A stretch of 64,000 nt of DNA from Symbiodinium natans (GCA_905221605.1 CAJNDS010001113.1:537501-601500); one strand, 5' to 3'; shown: positions 1-11,659, counted from the first letter of the stretch. The notes: generated from the sequence alone by a model not told the origin. Translations and numbers: made by a program.

Positions 1-680
1 CCGAACCCCTTCGGACTTCATGCTTTACGGGCCTCGACATATGGGGGTTTCCCGAAATTTGGGGTACCGAAATTTGGGGTGCCTTATTGGGGTCTTTATG
101 ACAAGGGAATCCTACTCTCCGTGTTTGCGCAAACTCCCGTTTTCAGGCTTCAGGGGTTGAGATTTGTCGAAGAAGGTTTGCATCATAAGGGGGCAGTTAT
201 TTTGGCCCTGCAATGTCGACAGAGGGATCATTATTCGTAAGAACTAATCCTTCAATCCTCTGAGTATTGCCTAAACCCTAAACCCTAAATTATTTGGGGA
301 GTCCAACCCTACGCTAGAAACCCTCTGGCGTTCCACAACGGCCTGAACAATTCACCTGAAACCACAGTACATCAACATTTTGGGGCCGGGCTTTTTATGT
401 ACGAACGAGTACAAACTAGGAAACGATACCTACATTGAAAACAAATATACAAATGCTACGATACAAACATATACACACAAATCGAATCATTACGTAGAAA
501 AAATCAGGTAGGTAGTCAGTTTATACATATATATATATTACATATATATATATATGTATATGTATAGGTAGATGTATACACATATTACATAGGGTCAGAG
601 TCTAGGTTCTAGGGCTTGAGCTCTGGTGTGTCTTAAGACCATGATACTTTTCGAAGGAGTTTAGAGGCAAAGGGATCCCT
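1..680. other. No gene seen; AT-rich with P3 remnant and TA microsatellite
   Basis: Contains a partial P3 copy and a TATATG microsatellite at about 525-580. Open frames are short and composition is not coding-like. Confidence 0.6.
45..150. mobile_element. P3 element, partial
   Basis: GGGGGTTTCCCGAAATTTGGGG with a duplicated GAAATTTGGGGT and a degraded right side. Confidence 0.65.
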
Positions 681-683
681 TTA

Positions 684-797
684 CCCTAGGATGCCCCAGT
701 GGTACCCTTATTCCCTTTTTGGTAGGCTTAGGTTCCCTTATAAACCCCTTTAAGCAAAGAAGCGCACCATTATTCATCCTAGGTTACTGGGCAACCT
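684..797. mobile_element. P2 inverted-repeat element
   Basis: GCCCCAGTGGTACCCTTATT at the left and CTAGGTTACTGGGCAACC at the right; the interior is similar to the copy at 18545. Confidence 0.82.
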
Positions 798-1253
798 TTC
801 CTTTACCTCTTCACCCTAAAGCCAAAACCGTAAACCCTAAACCCTAAACCGCAAACCCACCAACAACCGCATCCACAGCCCCAGGTGAACAGCCGGACAA
901 GTTTGATAGTTAGGCGCGGGGGCGGCAGCGATTCCCTCAGACCCCTACCCTGTAGTAGAGGGTTTAGGGTTTAGGGTTTAGGGTTTAGGAATTAGGGTTT
1001 AGGGTTTAGGGCTTTGACCCCCCCCCCCATTTGCAGAACCTGTTCGCCTGTCTTCCTTATGACATCAGAGCAACCATACAGTTCGGTAACCCCCCCCCTC
1101 CCCCCAAGAAAGATCCCTACACCCGAAACATCAAACACGAAGGTTCTACGAACGGGGGGGGGGGGGGGGGTCAAAGCCCTAAACCCTAATTCCTAAACCC
1201 TAAACCCTAAAGTTTGGAGGTTCAGGGTTTGAGGGTTCCTGGGGTTCTGTTAC

Positions 1254-1331
1254 CGTGTCCTCCCACGCCGACTGCAGTAGCACAGCACCGTTTTGCTTTC
1301 CCTGCGACAGGGATCGGACCATCCCCAAACC
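1254..1331 (-). CDS. Candidate internal exon, unknown protein
   Basis: On the minus strand TTTAG|G of a telomere array opens a 26-codon phase-0 frame (MVRSLSQGKQNGAVLLQSAW inside) that ends ACG|GTAACA. Composition is protein-like. No family is recognised. It would follow the exon at 1679-1762 in the same gene. Confidence 0.42.
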
Positions 1332-1678
1332 CTAAACCCTAAACCCTAAACCCTAAACCCTAAACCCTAAACCCTAAACCCCTTTGAAGCCTTCGAACCT
1401 CGAGGATGCTTAGTTCCTTCTTTCTTCCTCTCCTTGCCTTCACCCCTCATCAACCTCCCAGCTCCAGCCAGCCAATTCTGACGGCGCATCCCGAGATCCT
1501 ACAAAGCTGGGCCCAAAATGTCTCCCCAAAACCCGAATTTAAGTGTCCTATACCCTAAACCCTAAACCCTAAACCCTGTTGAATCCCTAAACCCTAAACC
1601 CGTAAACCCTATTGGAATCCCTAAACCCTAAACCCTAAACTCTAAACCCTAAACCCTAAACCCTACACCCTAAACCAC

Positions 1679-1762
1679 CCAGTGAACATGTCTCACGCGG
1701 CCCTCAGCCTTCTTGATCCGGCCAGGTGAATGCAGACTCTTGTGCTTCAGTTCGTGCGACCC
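1679..1762 (-). CDS. Candidate internal exon, basic protein segment
   Basis: Exactly 28 codons between CTAG|G and TGG|GTGGTTTAGGG, phase 0 at both ends; includes SHELKHKSLHSPGRIKKAEG. The presumed intron after it starts with telomere-like repeats. No family recognised. Confidence 0.42.
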
Positions 1763-2671
1763 CTAGAAGTCGGGGAGGTTTAGGGTTTAGGGTTTAGGGC
1801 TTAGGGTTTAGGGTTTAGGGTTTAGGGTTTAGGGTTTAGGGTTTAGGGTTAGTTAATCAGCCAGAACCCTAGAATCATAAACCCTAAGCCCTTAACCCTC
1901 ACGGGTCTGCACCTTTCATGAAACCCGTCGACATCCCTAAACCCTAACTCCATAGCTCGGAAGCCCAATACCCCAGACCCTACTCTGACGGAAAGAACAC
2001 AGGGTTTGGGTTTAGGGTTTAGAGTTTAGGGTTCAGGGTTCAGGGTTTAGGGTTTAGGGTTCAGGGTTCCCTCTTCAAACCAAGAAGGGTGCCCTTAAGG
2101 GCAGCCTTCTCATTCCTAGGTTACTCTTGGGTTTCGTAGGGCAATTTTGGGGAGCAGGTACTTTGATCAACCCTAAACCCTAAGCCCTAAACCCTAAACC
2201 CTAAACCCTAAGCCCTAAGCCCTAAACCCTAAACCCTAAACCCTGGTTCCTTATTCTATTGGGCATCCCGAAGTTTTCTTGAGGAGGTGCGGCTGGGTTG
2301 GGTGTGAGGTTGTAGGATCTGGGGATGAGGGTTTAGGGTTTAGGGTTTAGGGTTTAGGGTTTTTTTAAGGGTTTTTTAGGGTTTTAAGGTTTTAGGGTTT
2401 AGGGTTAGGGTTTAAGGCTGAAAGTTAGGGTTTCGGGTGGCCGGCCTTAGAACTCTTAACCCAATTCTTGGCCAGGTGGGGGCATGCAGGTGGGTGCATG
2501 CACGAGCTGCGGGTACAACGAATTGCTGCGGCCCCAAATTTGGGTTCAGGTTGGGAGGGTTTGTAGGACTTTGGGGGCCGCCCTAAACCCGAAACCCTAA
2601 ACCCGAAACCCTAAACCTCAAACCCTAAACCCTGAACCCTAGGTGCTGGGTGGGTAGCCCTCCTTGGCAGC

Positions 2672-2749
2672 TTAAGCCCCCTCATAGAAGCCCCAGCGAT
2701 TGAGCTCTTCCTCCCTCCAAAAGCCCAGCCAGGAAGCTTCGAGTTCTAC
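2672..2749 (-). CDS. Candidate terminal exon
   Basis: AAAAG|G opens VELEASWLGFWREEELNRWG and the frame ends in TAA after 25 codons. Trp/Glu-rich and coding-like, flanked by CCCTAAA arrays. If real, the minus gene at 1.2-1.8 kb is a different one. Confidence 0.38.
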   Translation of the reverse strand, partial: VELEASWLGFWREEELNRWGFYEGA

Positions 2750-3608
2750 CTTTTGTGCTTGGCCCTAAACCCTGAGCCCTAAACCCTAAACCCTCTACAC
2801 CCTAAACCTCAACCCGACCTTTTCCAGGGCTCCGGGCCCTTAGAACGCAAAGGAGATCAAGCAAACGAGTTGCGGAGAGGGTTTAGGGAGTTGAGGTCGT
2901 TAGCTCTTGTATTTTGCTTTGCGTTTACGGGTTCAAGGACTGAGGTTGAGGGTTTAGGGTTTAGGGTTTAGGGTTTAGGGTTTAGGGTTTAGGGTCTTTT
3001 TGGGGTCCATGTTTAGGTTTTCGTATGGGGCGTTGCCAATGTTTTGCTTTTTGTGTTTGGGAGTTGGGGTTCAGCAGTTAGGGTTTAGGGTTTAGGGTCT
3101 AGGGTTGAGGGTTTAGGGTTTAGGGTAGAAAGACTCTTCCCTCAGCGATCATCTGATCAGTGTATATACCCTAGATGTAGAGGGCCATAGCATGCAAACT
3201 TGCACGGTCTTTTGCAGGTGCTTCAGAGTCATATGCTGCTCCTACCAAAGGTACTTCAAATACGTATCTCGCGCAATGGCACTGGATGATTGTTTATCCC
3301 CTATGGCTCCACGTATACAAATCATACGAATGCCCGTAAAGATGATCTACTTTTGGCATGTTTTGGAGTCTTACTGAACCGCCAAAAGAGAAATACCACA
3401 TAATCATCCTTATATTGCCGTCATAGAAGGAAGAACAGTTTTGTGTTTTGGGGGGTTGGTTATCGTTCAGCTCAGGTGGTTTAACCCCAGAACCCTTAAA
3501 ACCCTAAGCCAATCCCTAAACCCTGATCCTGTCAACTGAGGTTGTGACATCCTAAAACCCTACGCCCGAAACCCCTTAATGGCCCAGTGATACCCTTCTG
3601 TTTGGTCC

Positions 3609-3726
3609 TGGTTCCCTAAACCCTAAGCCCTAAGCCCTAAGCCCTAAACCCTAAACCCTAAACCCTAAACCCTAAACCCTAAACCCTAAACCCTAAACCC
3701 TAAACCCTAAACCCTAAACCCTAAAC
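3609..3726. repeat. CCCTAAA array
   Basis: About 16 units, starting with CCCTAAG variants and then perfect heptamers, with a P2-like remnant on both sides. Confidence 0.97.
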
Positions 3727-4321
3727 CCCAACCAGGGTACCATTATTCTAAGATGGTTCTTGGGCACCAACACCCTTCTTTGCTGAGGTTGGGGAGGCTT
3801 ATGGACGCATGGGCCCCATGTCTTGTCCGGGTTTAGGGTTTAGGGTTTAGGGTTTAGGGTTTAGGGTTTAGGGTTTAGGGTTTAGGTCGCGCTCTGGCGG
3901 ACAGCGGGAGGTTAGTCCAGGACCGCGACTGGCACCCTGTTCGTCCAAACCCAAAACCCTGAACCCCTAAACCCTAACCCAAGTGCGTGTATTCGGCTTG
4001 TTTACGGTTCTCATGAAGCAAGACTTTTCTGTGATGCTGAGGAACCTACATGGGTTTAGGAATTTCGGGTTGGGGCAACCCTTATAGACCTTATAAATCC
4101 TGCAAAGCCGAAGCTCTCAACTCTTAACCGCACCCTCATGGTGCAACCCAATTGTCTGAAACTCTACCCTCCATAATCTCAACTCTATCAACCCTACACC
4201 CCGGAACCCTAAAACCCTAAACCCTAAACCCTAACCCCTAAACCCTAAACACCTTAACCTTAATCTCTCAACTGGAGCTCCGCAGTCTTATCTCGTAAGC
4301 CCTCTCTAAGCCTAAAAGCAC

Positions 4322-4443
4322 TGTAAAGCCTATACCCCAAGCCCTAAACCCCAAGCCCTAAACCCTAAACCCTAAACCCTAAACCCTAAACCCTAAACCC
4401 TAAACCCTAAACCCTAAACCCTAAACCCTAAACCCTAAACCCG
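4322..4443. repeat. CCCTAAA array followed by poly-C
   Basis: About 15 near-perfect heptamers, with a homopolymer C run close behind at about 4482-4501. Confidence 0.97.
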
Positions 4444-4657
4444 AAACAACAGCCGCACCTGGAACTTTAAAGCACAAGACAACCCCCCCCCCCCCCCCCC
4501 CGGCCCCCCCAAGTCCCGAAGCCCGGAGCCTCCCTGAGCACCCCAAACCCTACACTCCAAACCCTAAACCCTAAACCCTCAACCCTCAACCCTCAACCCT
4601 CAACCTCAACCCTCAACCCTAAACCCTAAACCCTAAACCCTAGGCCTATGAGGCTAG

Positions 4658-4731
4658 GGTTGGCTGGCGGCAACAGCCGAGGACTCAGAAAGGCTGCAGG
4701 TTTTGGGCTTCCAGGGCATGGAATGTGGGGG
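4658..4731 (+). CDS. Candidate internal exon
   Basis: GCTAG|G opens GWLAATAEDSERLQVLGFQG in phase 0 and closes before GTTTAGGC. CCCTAAA precedes it. Confidence 0.38.
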
Positions 4732-5371
4732 GTTTAGGCTTTGGATTCCTAAACCCTAAACCCTAAACCCTAAACCCTGAACCCTGAACCCTAAATCCTG
4801 CTGGGTTTTGGGGATTTGGGGTCTAGGCTTGGGATTTAGGGGCTTTGGGGCTTTAGGGCTTGAAACGCGGATTGAACGATTCGAAAGAGAAATACCCCAA
4901 TGCCTCAGAGAGTCCCCACACTGCACCAGTCACAACTAGGTTTTAGTGCTTAAGGCTTATAGTAGGGTTTACCACTATTTGCTAGAGCGCCCCAAACAAA
5001 CTAAAGGAGAATTCATCCTTATATAACCCTTAGAAGGAAGAATATTTCATGATGGCTTCTTTAGCAACTAGCAGTTCAAGCTCAAGGTTTAGAGGTTGCA
5101 CTGCCAGTAAGCATGTTGTTGCATCGGAGCTAGGGTTTTGGATTCCGTGTACAGATCTGAGTTGAGCAGAGCTCTCACCCCCCCAAACGGCACCCAACTC
5201 CCTGCATCTCAAGTTTAGGGTTTAGGGTTTAGGGTTTAGGGTTTAGGGCCATCAGACGCTGTCTCGAGCCTGAGGTTCCGGTAGCGCAACAAGCGATGAT
5301 AATGGTGCTCACGAAAGCATCCCTGTTGACGACCCAGCGTTCCCCATGCTTGTGTTAATTTCTGTGACTTC

Positions 5372-5484
5372 GGGAGTTTACGAAAACAAGGGACCCCTAA
5401 TATATATATACTCCCAAATAGTAGGGTTCCCTTATAATAAGGACCCCAATATAAGGTGCCTCCTAATTTCGGAAACCCCCATTT
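5372..5484. mobile_element. P3 inverted-repeat element, inverted orientation
   Basis: GGGAGTTTACGAAAACAAGG ... CCTAATTTCGGAAACCCCC with CAAATAGTAGGGTTCCCTTA inside matches the other P3 copies in reverse. Confidence 0.82.
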
Positions 5485-5830
5485 GAAAGCGCGTTGGGGG
5501 ATTAAAAACTCATACTCTTGGCTCTGAGCAAACCCACAGCCCTGACACAATAGTACCTACCACACAAAACTCGAATACACAAATCATTCAGGAGCCACGG
5601 GGCCCGGCCGTTGTAAGCTCACAGAAGCCCTCTAGAATAAGCTTTAACAAAGGAACATAGGGGTCCCCCCACACTCCCCCCCTTCTCCCCCCCTAAATCT
5701 TAGGGTTTCGGGGGTTTACTGCGTTAGAGTTTCGGTGTTTAGGGTTTGGGGTTTCTCCTGCTTCCTTATGACGCAACCCTAATCCGCACTAAATCTTCAC
5801 TCTGTAAAGGCGATCCCAAACCCTGAAGCC

Positions 5831-5945
5831 CATATGGCGGTTTCCGAAACTAGGGGTACCTGATTGGAGCCCTTCTTGTCAGGGAATCCTACTATTTGGG
5901 GGTCTATGTTAGGGGTCCCCTATTTTCGTAAAGACCCCGCATATG
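5831..5945. mobile_element. P3 inverted-repeat element
   Basis: CATATGGCGGTTTCCGAAAC ... TTTTCGTAAAGACCCCGCATATG, with the outer CATATG repeated at both ends. Confidence 0.85.
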
Positions 5946-6398
5946 AACATGGTCTGCCCTCTCAACTTCAACTCGGACCATCTACACCCAAAAGCCCCAG
6001 ATCCGAGTTATAAACTCAGGCGGGTGCAGGTTTAGGGCTTTGGGATCCTAGCAGGAAATTGGGATTTTGCCTTCAATGGGAGGTATATTATCGCAAAACA
6101 ACATCCCTCATGACGCAAATAGGTTAGGAGTGCAGGGTTTACACGCCACACACGAGACCCTGAGCTAACCTTTGGAAGGTTTTAGGGCCCAGGACCCCTT
6201 GATTTCAAAAGGAAACCGCAGGTTAGGGTCAGCGTGGAGGGTTTGGCTTTATGGTTGAGGTGTTCAGGGTCGAGGTTTTCAGGGCGAACACAGGAACTGC
6301 AGCTGTGTATCTGGGTAGGGCAGGCTTTCCCCTAAGCCCGATAGACCCCTAAACCCTAAACGCTAAACCCTAAACCCTAAACCACTGAGGGAGGCTAC

Positions 6399-6499
6399 CG
6401 GTCTGTCCAGGGAGCTTTCAGCACGTCTCGCATGTGTCTGGGTGACTTCTGAAGAAGAGCCCGAAGGCTCCTCGGGGCGTCCGCCTCTCTACAAAGCTC
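6399..6499 (-). CDS. Candidate internal exon
   Basis: A pyrimidine-rich stretch ends CCATGCAG|G and opens ELCREADAPRSLRALLQKSP and further, closing at CCG|GTAGCC. The plus strand is also open here (6384-6545), so the strand is not certain. Confidence 0.38.
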
Positions 6500-6761
6500 C
6501 TGCATGGAAGCTGTGCTACACTAGAGTCCCCCTATGTTTGAAGGGTTTAGGGTTTGGGGTTTGGGGTTTAGGGCAATATCGATGCAATGTAGAGCAGAAG
6601 CGGTGGGTTTAGGGTATTCGCTCGTCAAGCAGTTACTCGAGCCTCGGAAAATACACACCCGTCCAAAAACCCCACAAAATTAAGAAAATGTTTCACTTAC
6701 ATTCTTATTTTCAGGCGACAAGGCAGACAACATTCTGAAACCCATCATAGAGAATCAACTT

Positions 6762-6885
6762 TGCTTGGTGTCCCACTGTATAGGATCAACACGTACTTGG
6801 CGTCCCACTTAGTGTCCCACTATAAAGGGTCCAAATGTGCCTAGTGTCCCACCATCTAGGGTCTGAATTTGCTTAGTGTCCCTAG
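6762..6885. repeat. CTTAGTGTCCCACTAT tandem repeat
   Basis: About four degenerate copies of a roughly 35-bp unit ending in AGGGTC. Confidence 0.75.
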
Positions 6886-6959
6886 GGATTAGGGTTTAGG
6901 GTTTAGGGTTTGGGGTTTGGGGTTTGGGGTTTGGGGTTTAAGGTTTTATCTAGGATCTA

Positions 6960-7560
6960 AAAGAATCCCTAAAGCCAGCCCAGAGTAGGCTAAACCCGAA
7001 AGCCAGCCCAGAGTAAGCCCAGAGCAGCTCGAGCCAGCCCAGAGGGGCAGAGAAGACCCCTAAACCCTAAACCCTAAACCCTAAACCCTAAACCCTAAAC
7101 CCTAAACCCTAAACCCTAAACCCTAAACCCTAAACCCTAAACCCTAAACCCTCTACTCTGGGCTGGTTTGGGGTTCAGGGCCTACTCTGGGTTTTCGGGT
7201 GTGCTCTGGCCTGGCTTTAGGGTCTAAGGCCTATTCTGGGGCCAACTCTGGCAGGTTTTAGGGTTTAGGGCTGGGTTGGCTTTAGGGTTAGGGCCCACTC
7301 TGGGCTGGTTTTAGGGTGTAGGGCTTACTCTGGGCCTAGTCTGGGCTGGCTGGGCTGGCTTTCCCACTCTGGGCTGGTTTTAGGGCTTTAGGGTTTCGGA
7401 CTGGTTTTAGGGTTTAGGGCCAGATTTTAGGGCCTACTCTGGGCTGGCTTTAGGGTTTACGGCCTCTGGCTGGGTTTTAGGCTCAGGGCCTACTCTGGGC
7501 TGCTTTTGGCTCAGTTTAGGGTTCAGGGCCTCTGGGTTTTAGGGTTGCCCCGAACCCTAA
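6960..7560. repeat. CCAGCCCAGAGTAGG / CCTACTCTGGGCTGG repeat region
   Basis: The same roughly 15-bp motif is present in one orientation at 6967-7040, then inverted many times at 7150-7520, then back at 7575. It is mixed with telomere heptamers. Confidence 0.85.
7056..7152. repeat. CCCTAAA array
   Basis: About 14 perfect heptamers inside the CCAGCCCAGAGTAGG repeat region. Confidence 0.97.
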
Positions 7561-7669
7561 AGACAGCCAAAACCCTAAAGCCAGCCCAGAGTAGGCCTGA
7601 ATCCTAGAACCAGCACAAAGTTTTTTGCCTGGCACAAGGTCGTTTTTTGGACCGAACGACCTTGCCAAA

Positions 7670-7985
7670 TTAAATGATGACCTTTCCCAATAAAACGATG
7701 ACCTTGCCCAATAACATATGACCTTGCCCCATAAAAAATGACCATAGAACGATGACCTTGCCCAGCAAAACAAATGACCGTGTGCCCCATGAAAAATATG
7801 ACCTTGCCCACTAAAACGATGACCTTGATCAGTCAAGTGATGACCTTCCGGTCATAATTTTACTCGGCACAAGGTCGTGATTTGGACCGAACGACCTAAA
7901 ATATGACCTTGCCCAATAAAAAGATGACCTTGCCCAAAAAACATGACCTTGCCCAATAAATCGATGACCTTGCCCAAAAACTCCC
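7670..7985. repeat. ATGACCTTGCCCAATAAAA tandem repeat
   Basis: About 13 diverged units of roughly 20-24 bp. The motif TGGACCGAACGACCT occurs twice (7656, 7892), so a longer duplication is nested. Confidence 0.92.
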
Positions 7986-8214
7986 CAAGGTTTGAATTAC
8001 ATAGGTGAGAGAGGTTTAGGGTTTGGGGTTTAGGGGTTTAAAGCCTGAACCCTAAACCCAAGAAGGAGCCAGGTGTTAAAGCAACCCTGCATTCGTTTCT
8101 TGCCTTTGCGCCCTGCTCTGCTAAAGTGATTTGGGCACCCGAACCCTGAACCCTAAACCCTAAACCCCAAACCCTAAACCCTAAACCCTAAACCCTAAAC
8201 CCTAAACCCTAAAC

Positions 8215-8304
8215 CGGACGCCTGGGGTCCTTTGGGAAGAGATGCTGGCCGAAAGCGCCCGCAAGCATCTCTGCGCGCAAAAGGCGTTTCTGCATTGCAG
8301 CCAT
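8215..8304 (-). CDS. Candidate first exon
   Basis: ATG at 8304 begins MAAMQKRLLRAEMLAGAFGQ; the frame runs exactly 30 codons to CCG|GTTTAGGG, so the intron would begin with telomere repeats. No family recognised. Confidence 0.4.
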
Positions 8305-8754
8305 GGAAGTTCGTACTAAACTTTAAACCCTAAACCCGAAACCCTAAACCCTGAAGCCGCAATCCCTCAACGCGTCAGTCCAACGTCTGCGCAGGATAGC
8401 CAGGCTTGCTCGGGCGACAGCGCAAGCACCCAGCTCATGTAAGCCAGGGTGGGCTAGTAGGTTTAGGGTTTAGGGTTTAGGGTTTAGGGTTCAGGGTTTA
8501 GGGTTTAGGATGAGGGACATTGTAATCAAACTTAGAGAATGTATTCCCAATACCAATACTCAATTTCAGACAGTGCCTTTACTTGAGAGATTGCAGACTA
8601 CGATCGAAATCAATAGCCAAACTGTATGAAGACTTTCAAGGGATTGCAGGGAAAACTCGTAGTGAACCTCATCTAGGTTCCTAAATTGGTCGTACGGAGA
8701 GAATGAGGAACAAGAGTAACTCTTACCATTGCGGCAGGGATGGGCGACCGCGTC

Positions 8755-9158
8755 GGAGTACGCACGAGTACGCCCGAGTACGCACGAGTACGCCCGAGTA
8801 CGCACGAGTACGCCCGAGTACGCACGAGTACGCCCGAGTATGCACGAGTACGCCCGAGTACGCACGAGTACGCCCGAGTACGCCCGAGTACGCCCGAGTA
8901 GGCACGAGTACGCACGAGTACGCACGAGTACGCCCGAGTACGCACGAGTACGCCCGAGTACGCACGAGTACGCACGAGTACGCCCGAGTACGCACGAGTA
9001 CGCACGAGTACGCACGAGTACGCACGAGTACGAGCCCGAGTACGCCGAGTACGCCCGAGTACGCCGAGTACGCCCGAGTACGCTCGAGTACGCCCGAGTA
9101 CCCCCGACTACGCACGAGTACGCACGAGTACGCACGATTACGCACGAGTACGCACGAG
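8755..9158. repeat. 10-bp tandem repeat CGMACGAGTA-type array
   Basis: The unit is CGCACGAGTA alternating with CGCCCGAGTA, in strict 10-bp register for about 27 copies, then degenerate copies to about 9158. Because 10 is not a multiple of 3 and the unit has no stop, all frames on both strands are open. Those ORFs (for example 8703-9530 plus and 8566-9219 minus) are repeat artefacts. Confidence 0.97.
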
Positions 9159-9159
9159 T

Positions 9160-9660
9160 TTGTTTCAAAGCATGTGCATACATTGTTGGAAATCCATCAT
9201 GCGAAAGTCGTGTTTGCAAAATGCGGGGGGAGGGGGGGGGGGGGGGGGCTCCCCAACCCCCGCTTTATTTTTAGCCGCGCAAGCTTGCTTCAACGCATAT
9301 GCATACATTTTCGGCAACCCATCATGCGAGCATCGTGTTTGCAAATGGGGGGGCTCCCCCCCCCCCCAACCCCCCCGTTTTTTTTGAGCCAAGCAAGCTT
9401 GCTTCAAAGCATATGCCATATGCATACATTAAAATGTTGCAAATCCATCATGCCAGAATCGTGTTTGCAAATTTGGGGGCCTCGCCCCCCCCCCCCCACC
9501 CAACCTCCCCGCTTTATTCATACATTTTGAAAACCCATCATGCGAGAATCGTGTTTTGCAAATGGGGGGGGGGGCTGCGCTCCCTCCCAATCCCCTCCTT
9601 TGTTAAAAGCCGCGCAAGCTGTCTTCAAAGCATATACATACATGCCGTTCGTTCGTGCAA
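9160..9660. repeat. About 125-bp tandem repeat with G/C homopolymers
   Basis: Four diverged copies share GCATATGCATACAT, CCCATCATGCGAG, TCGTGTTTGCAAAT and CGCAAGCTTGCTTCAA, with a variable G-run and C-run in each copy. Confidence 0.9.
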
Positions 9661-9699
9661 GTCCAACAAAGTAAACCCTATATTTGTTACGTAAGAAAA

Positions 9700-10205
9700 C
9701 CTCTACAGCAAACCTCTATGCGTCTCTCTGGTTTAGAAGCCCTATGTGTCCTTCGATTTTAAACCTCTTTTCCTTTTGTTTGGAAAACTCTTTCTGTTTC
9801 TGTTGGTAGTACAACCTCTAGTTTCTTGTGTATTGCATAGGCAAACCCTCTTTCCCCGCCTTCTATGGATAACCTCTATCTCCTTTCACTTTTAACATGG
9901 TAAAATCCTACCTTTCACGGACAAAACCCTAAGTTTCCTTGGTATTTGAATAGGAATACCCGCATTCCCTTTGTATGTTAAGAATAGAACCTGTATTTCC
10001 TTTGTACTCTATGCGGAAAACCTCTATTTCTTTAGATTTCAAGAGGAAAACCTCCATTCTCTTCGGATTTTGATGGGAAAACCGCTATTTTCTCTGGATG
10101 TTAATAGGAAAACCTCTTCTCTTTGGATTTTAATAGGAAAACCTCTATTTTCTTTGGATTTGAACAGGAAAACCTCTATTTTCTTTGGATTTCCTCTATC
10201 TTGCA
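9700..10205. repeat. About 31-bp tandem repeat
   Basis: The core AATAGGAAAACCTCTATTTT with CTTTGGATTT is repeated, degenerate on the left and nearly perfect at 10040-10200. Confidence 0.9.
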
Positions 10206-10559
10206 ATAGGGAGGCCCCCCCAAAAAAAAAAAGTTGAAAGGCAAAAAACAATTAAAATAATTCCTCGACCATAGGTTTACAGCAATGTAGACTTAGCAAG
10301 AACCCTGGATACCCTCACGCACGAGTTTTGACCATCTGCAGACTCCCAGCGACCTTTGCCACGAAAAGGATGGCCATAGCTTCTTGTGCGGAACCCAAGT
10401 TTGAAGCACACAGGTTTTTCCTTTATTGGCCTCAAGGGGTTTTGGAAGAACCCAAGTTTAAAACATACAGGTTTTTCCCCTTTTATCCTTAAAAGTCTTA
10501 GGCATTGCCTGGGTAGGCCCTTACAGGGGGTTAAAATGAAGACAGGGGGGGGGGGGGGC

Positions 10560-10855
10560 ACCCAGCGCATACTTGGCGCATACCCGGGCACCCGGCGCAT
10601 ACCCAGCGCATACCCGGGCACCCGGCGCATGCCCGGGCACCCGGCGCATACCCGGCGCATACCCGGCGCATACCCGGCGCATACCCGGCGCATACCCGGG
10701 CACCCGGCGCATACCCAGCGCATACCCGGGCATACCCGGCGCATACCCGGGCACCCGGCGCATACCCGGCGCATACCCGGGCACCCGGCGCATACCCGGC
10801 GCATACCCGGCGCATACCCGGCGCATACCCGGGCACCCGGCGCATACCCGGACGG
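10560..10855. repeat. GGCGCATACCC 11-bp / 19-bp tandem repeat
   Basis: Units of GGCGCATACCC alternate with a shorter GGGCACCC to make 19-bp composites. A G-homopolymer precedes it at 10543-10558. ORFs through it on both strands are repeat artefacts. Confidence 0.95.
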
Positions 10856-11352
10856 GCACCACCTACAATATTCGGGGTCGCTGTTTCCGTCCACTCTGAC
10901 TTTTACAACGCGTTTGAGATGTAGCAACAATCACCCATATAAAGTGCCTTTAAGGCATGCTGGTATAATAGCCCATCCTGGCAGGAAGGGTTTCTCTCAC
11001 AGCCGCCCGTTGTTGGTGGCGACCACGGCTTTGTGGTCGGATCGTGCGACAGCCTTGACAGCCTTGAGGACCCTAAACCCTAAACCCTAAACCCGAATTG
11101 TTGGGCAACTTGTTCTGAATGGGACCTTGAATCTGATCCAGAACCCTCAGCTCCAAACCCTTGACCCTTAAACCCTCATGACAAAGGAGCCCCTTGTGAT
11201 GGCAAGCTCCTAAAAATGGGGTTCAGGGTTTAATGTGGTCTCCTGATTAGTGTGGGCCCCCGCCCCCCCAAACTAATTCCGCCCCCGCAATAGTAACAAA
11301 AAAAACGGACCCCCCAAACTAATTTTCGCCCCCCCCCCCCCCCCCCCCCCGG

Positions 11353-11470
11353 CTCCTCTTCATTTCCTCTTGGCTCCTCTTCCCTCTCCTCTTCCCTCTC
11401 CTCTTCCCTCTCCTCTTCCCTCTCCTCTTCCCTGTCCTCTTCCTCTCCTCTTCCTCTCCTCTTCCTCTTA
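11353..11470. repeat. Pyrimidine-strand CCTCTTCCCTCT repeat
   Basis: An almost pure C/T strand follows a poly-C run at about 11331-11350. It has mirror symmetry and so could form H-DNA. The Glu-rich minus ORF over it is not a gene. Confidence 0.93.
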
Positions 11471-11471
11471 G

Positions 11472-11645
11472 GCAATTAAGCTCAGGCAAGCTCAGATGAG
11501 ATCAGCTCAGGTAAGCTCAGGAAAGCTCAGGTAAGCTCAGTAATTAAAGCTAAGGTAAGCTCAGCTCAGGTAAACTTAGGTAAGCTCAGGTAAGCTCAGA
11601 TGAGCTCAGCTCAGGAAAGCTCCGGTAAGCTCAGTAATTAAAGCC
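11472..11645. repeat. AAGCTCAGGT tandem repeat
   Basis: About 16 roughly 10-bp units, with a TAATTAAAGC insert recurring at 11542 and 11635. Confidence 0.9.
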
Positions 11646-11659
11646 TGACATGATTGTGG

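Larger units (their letters stand above)
4860..6340. other. No firm gene; two P3 copies
   Basis: Minus ORFs of 60 and 104 codons at 5030-5550 run through a telomere block and the P3 copy and are not convincing. Confidence 0.55.

Noticed and set aside
6384-6545. Plus-strand exon of about 54 codons
   Set aside because: The minus strand has better splice borders (CATGCAG|G and CG|GTAGCC); kept only as an alternative.
7516-7836. Minus ORF with WARSSFYGHF-like repeats
   Set aside because: It is the ATGACCTTGCCC tandem repeat read in frame.
8566-9530. Long ORFs on both strands with ARVRTSTHEY-type repeats
   Set aside because: All frames are open because the 10-bp unit has no stop and is not a multiple of three.
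10277-11090. ORFs of 217 and 234 codons rich in CAGYAPGMRR or AYPGTRRIP
   Set aside because: They are translations of the GGCGCATACCC array, open on both strands.
11230-11475. Glu/Arg-rich minus ORF
   Set aside because: It is a translation of the CCTCTTCCCTCT repeat.
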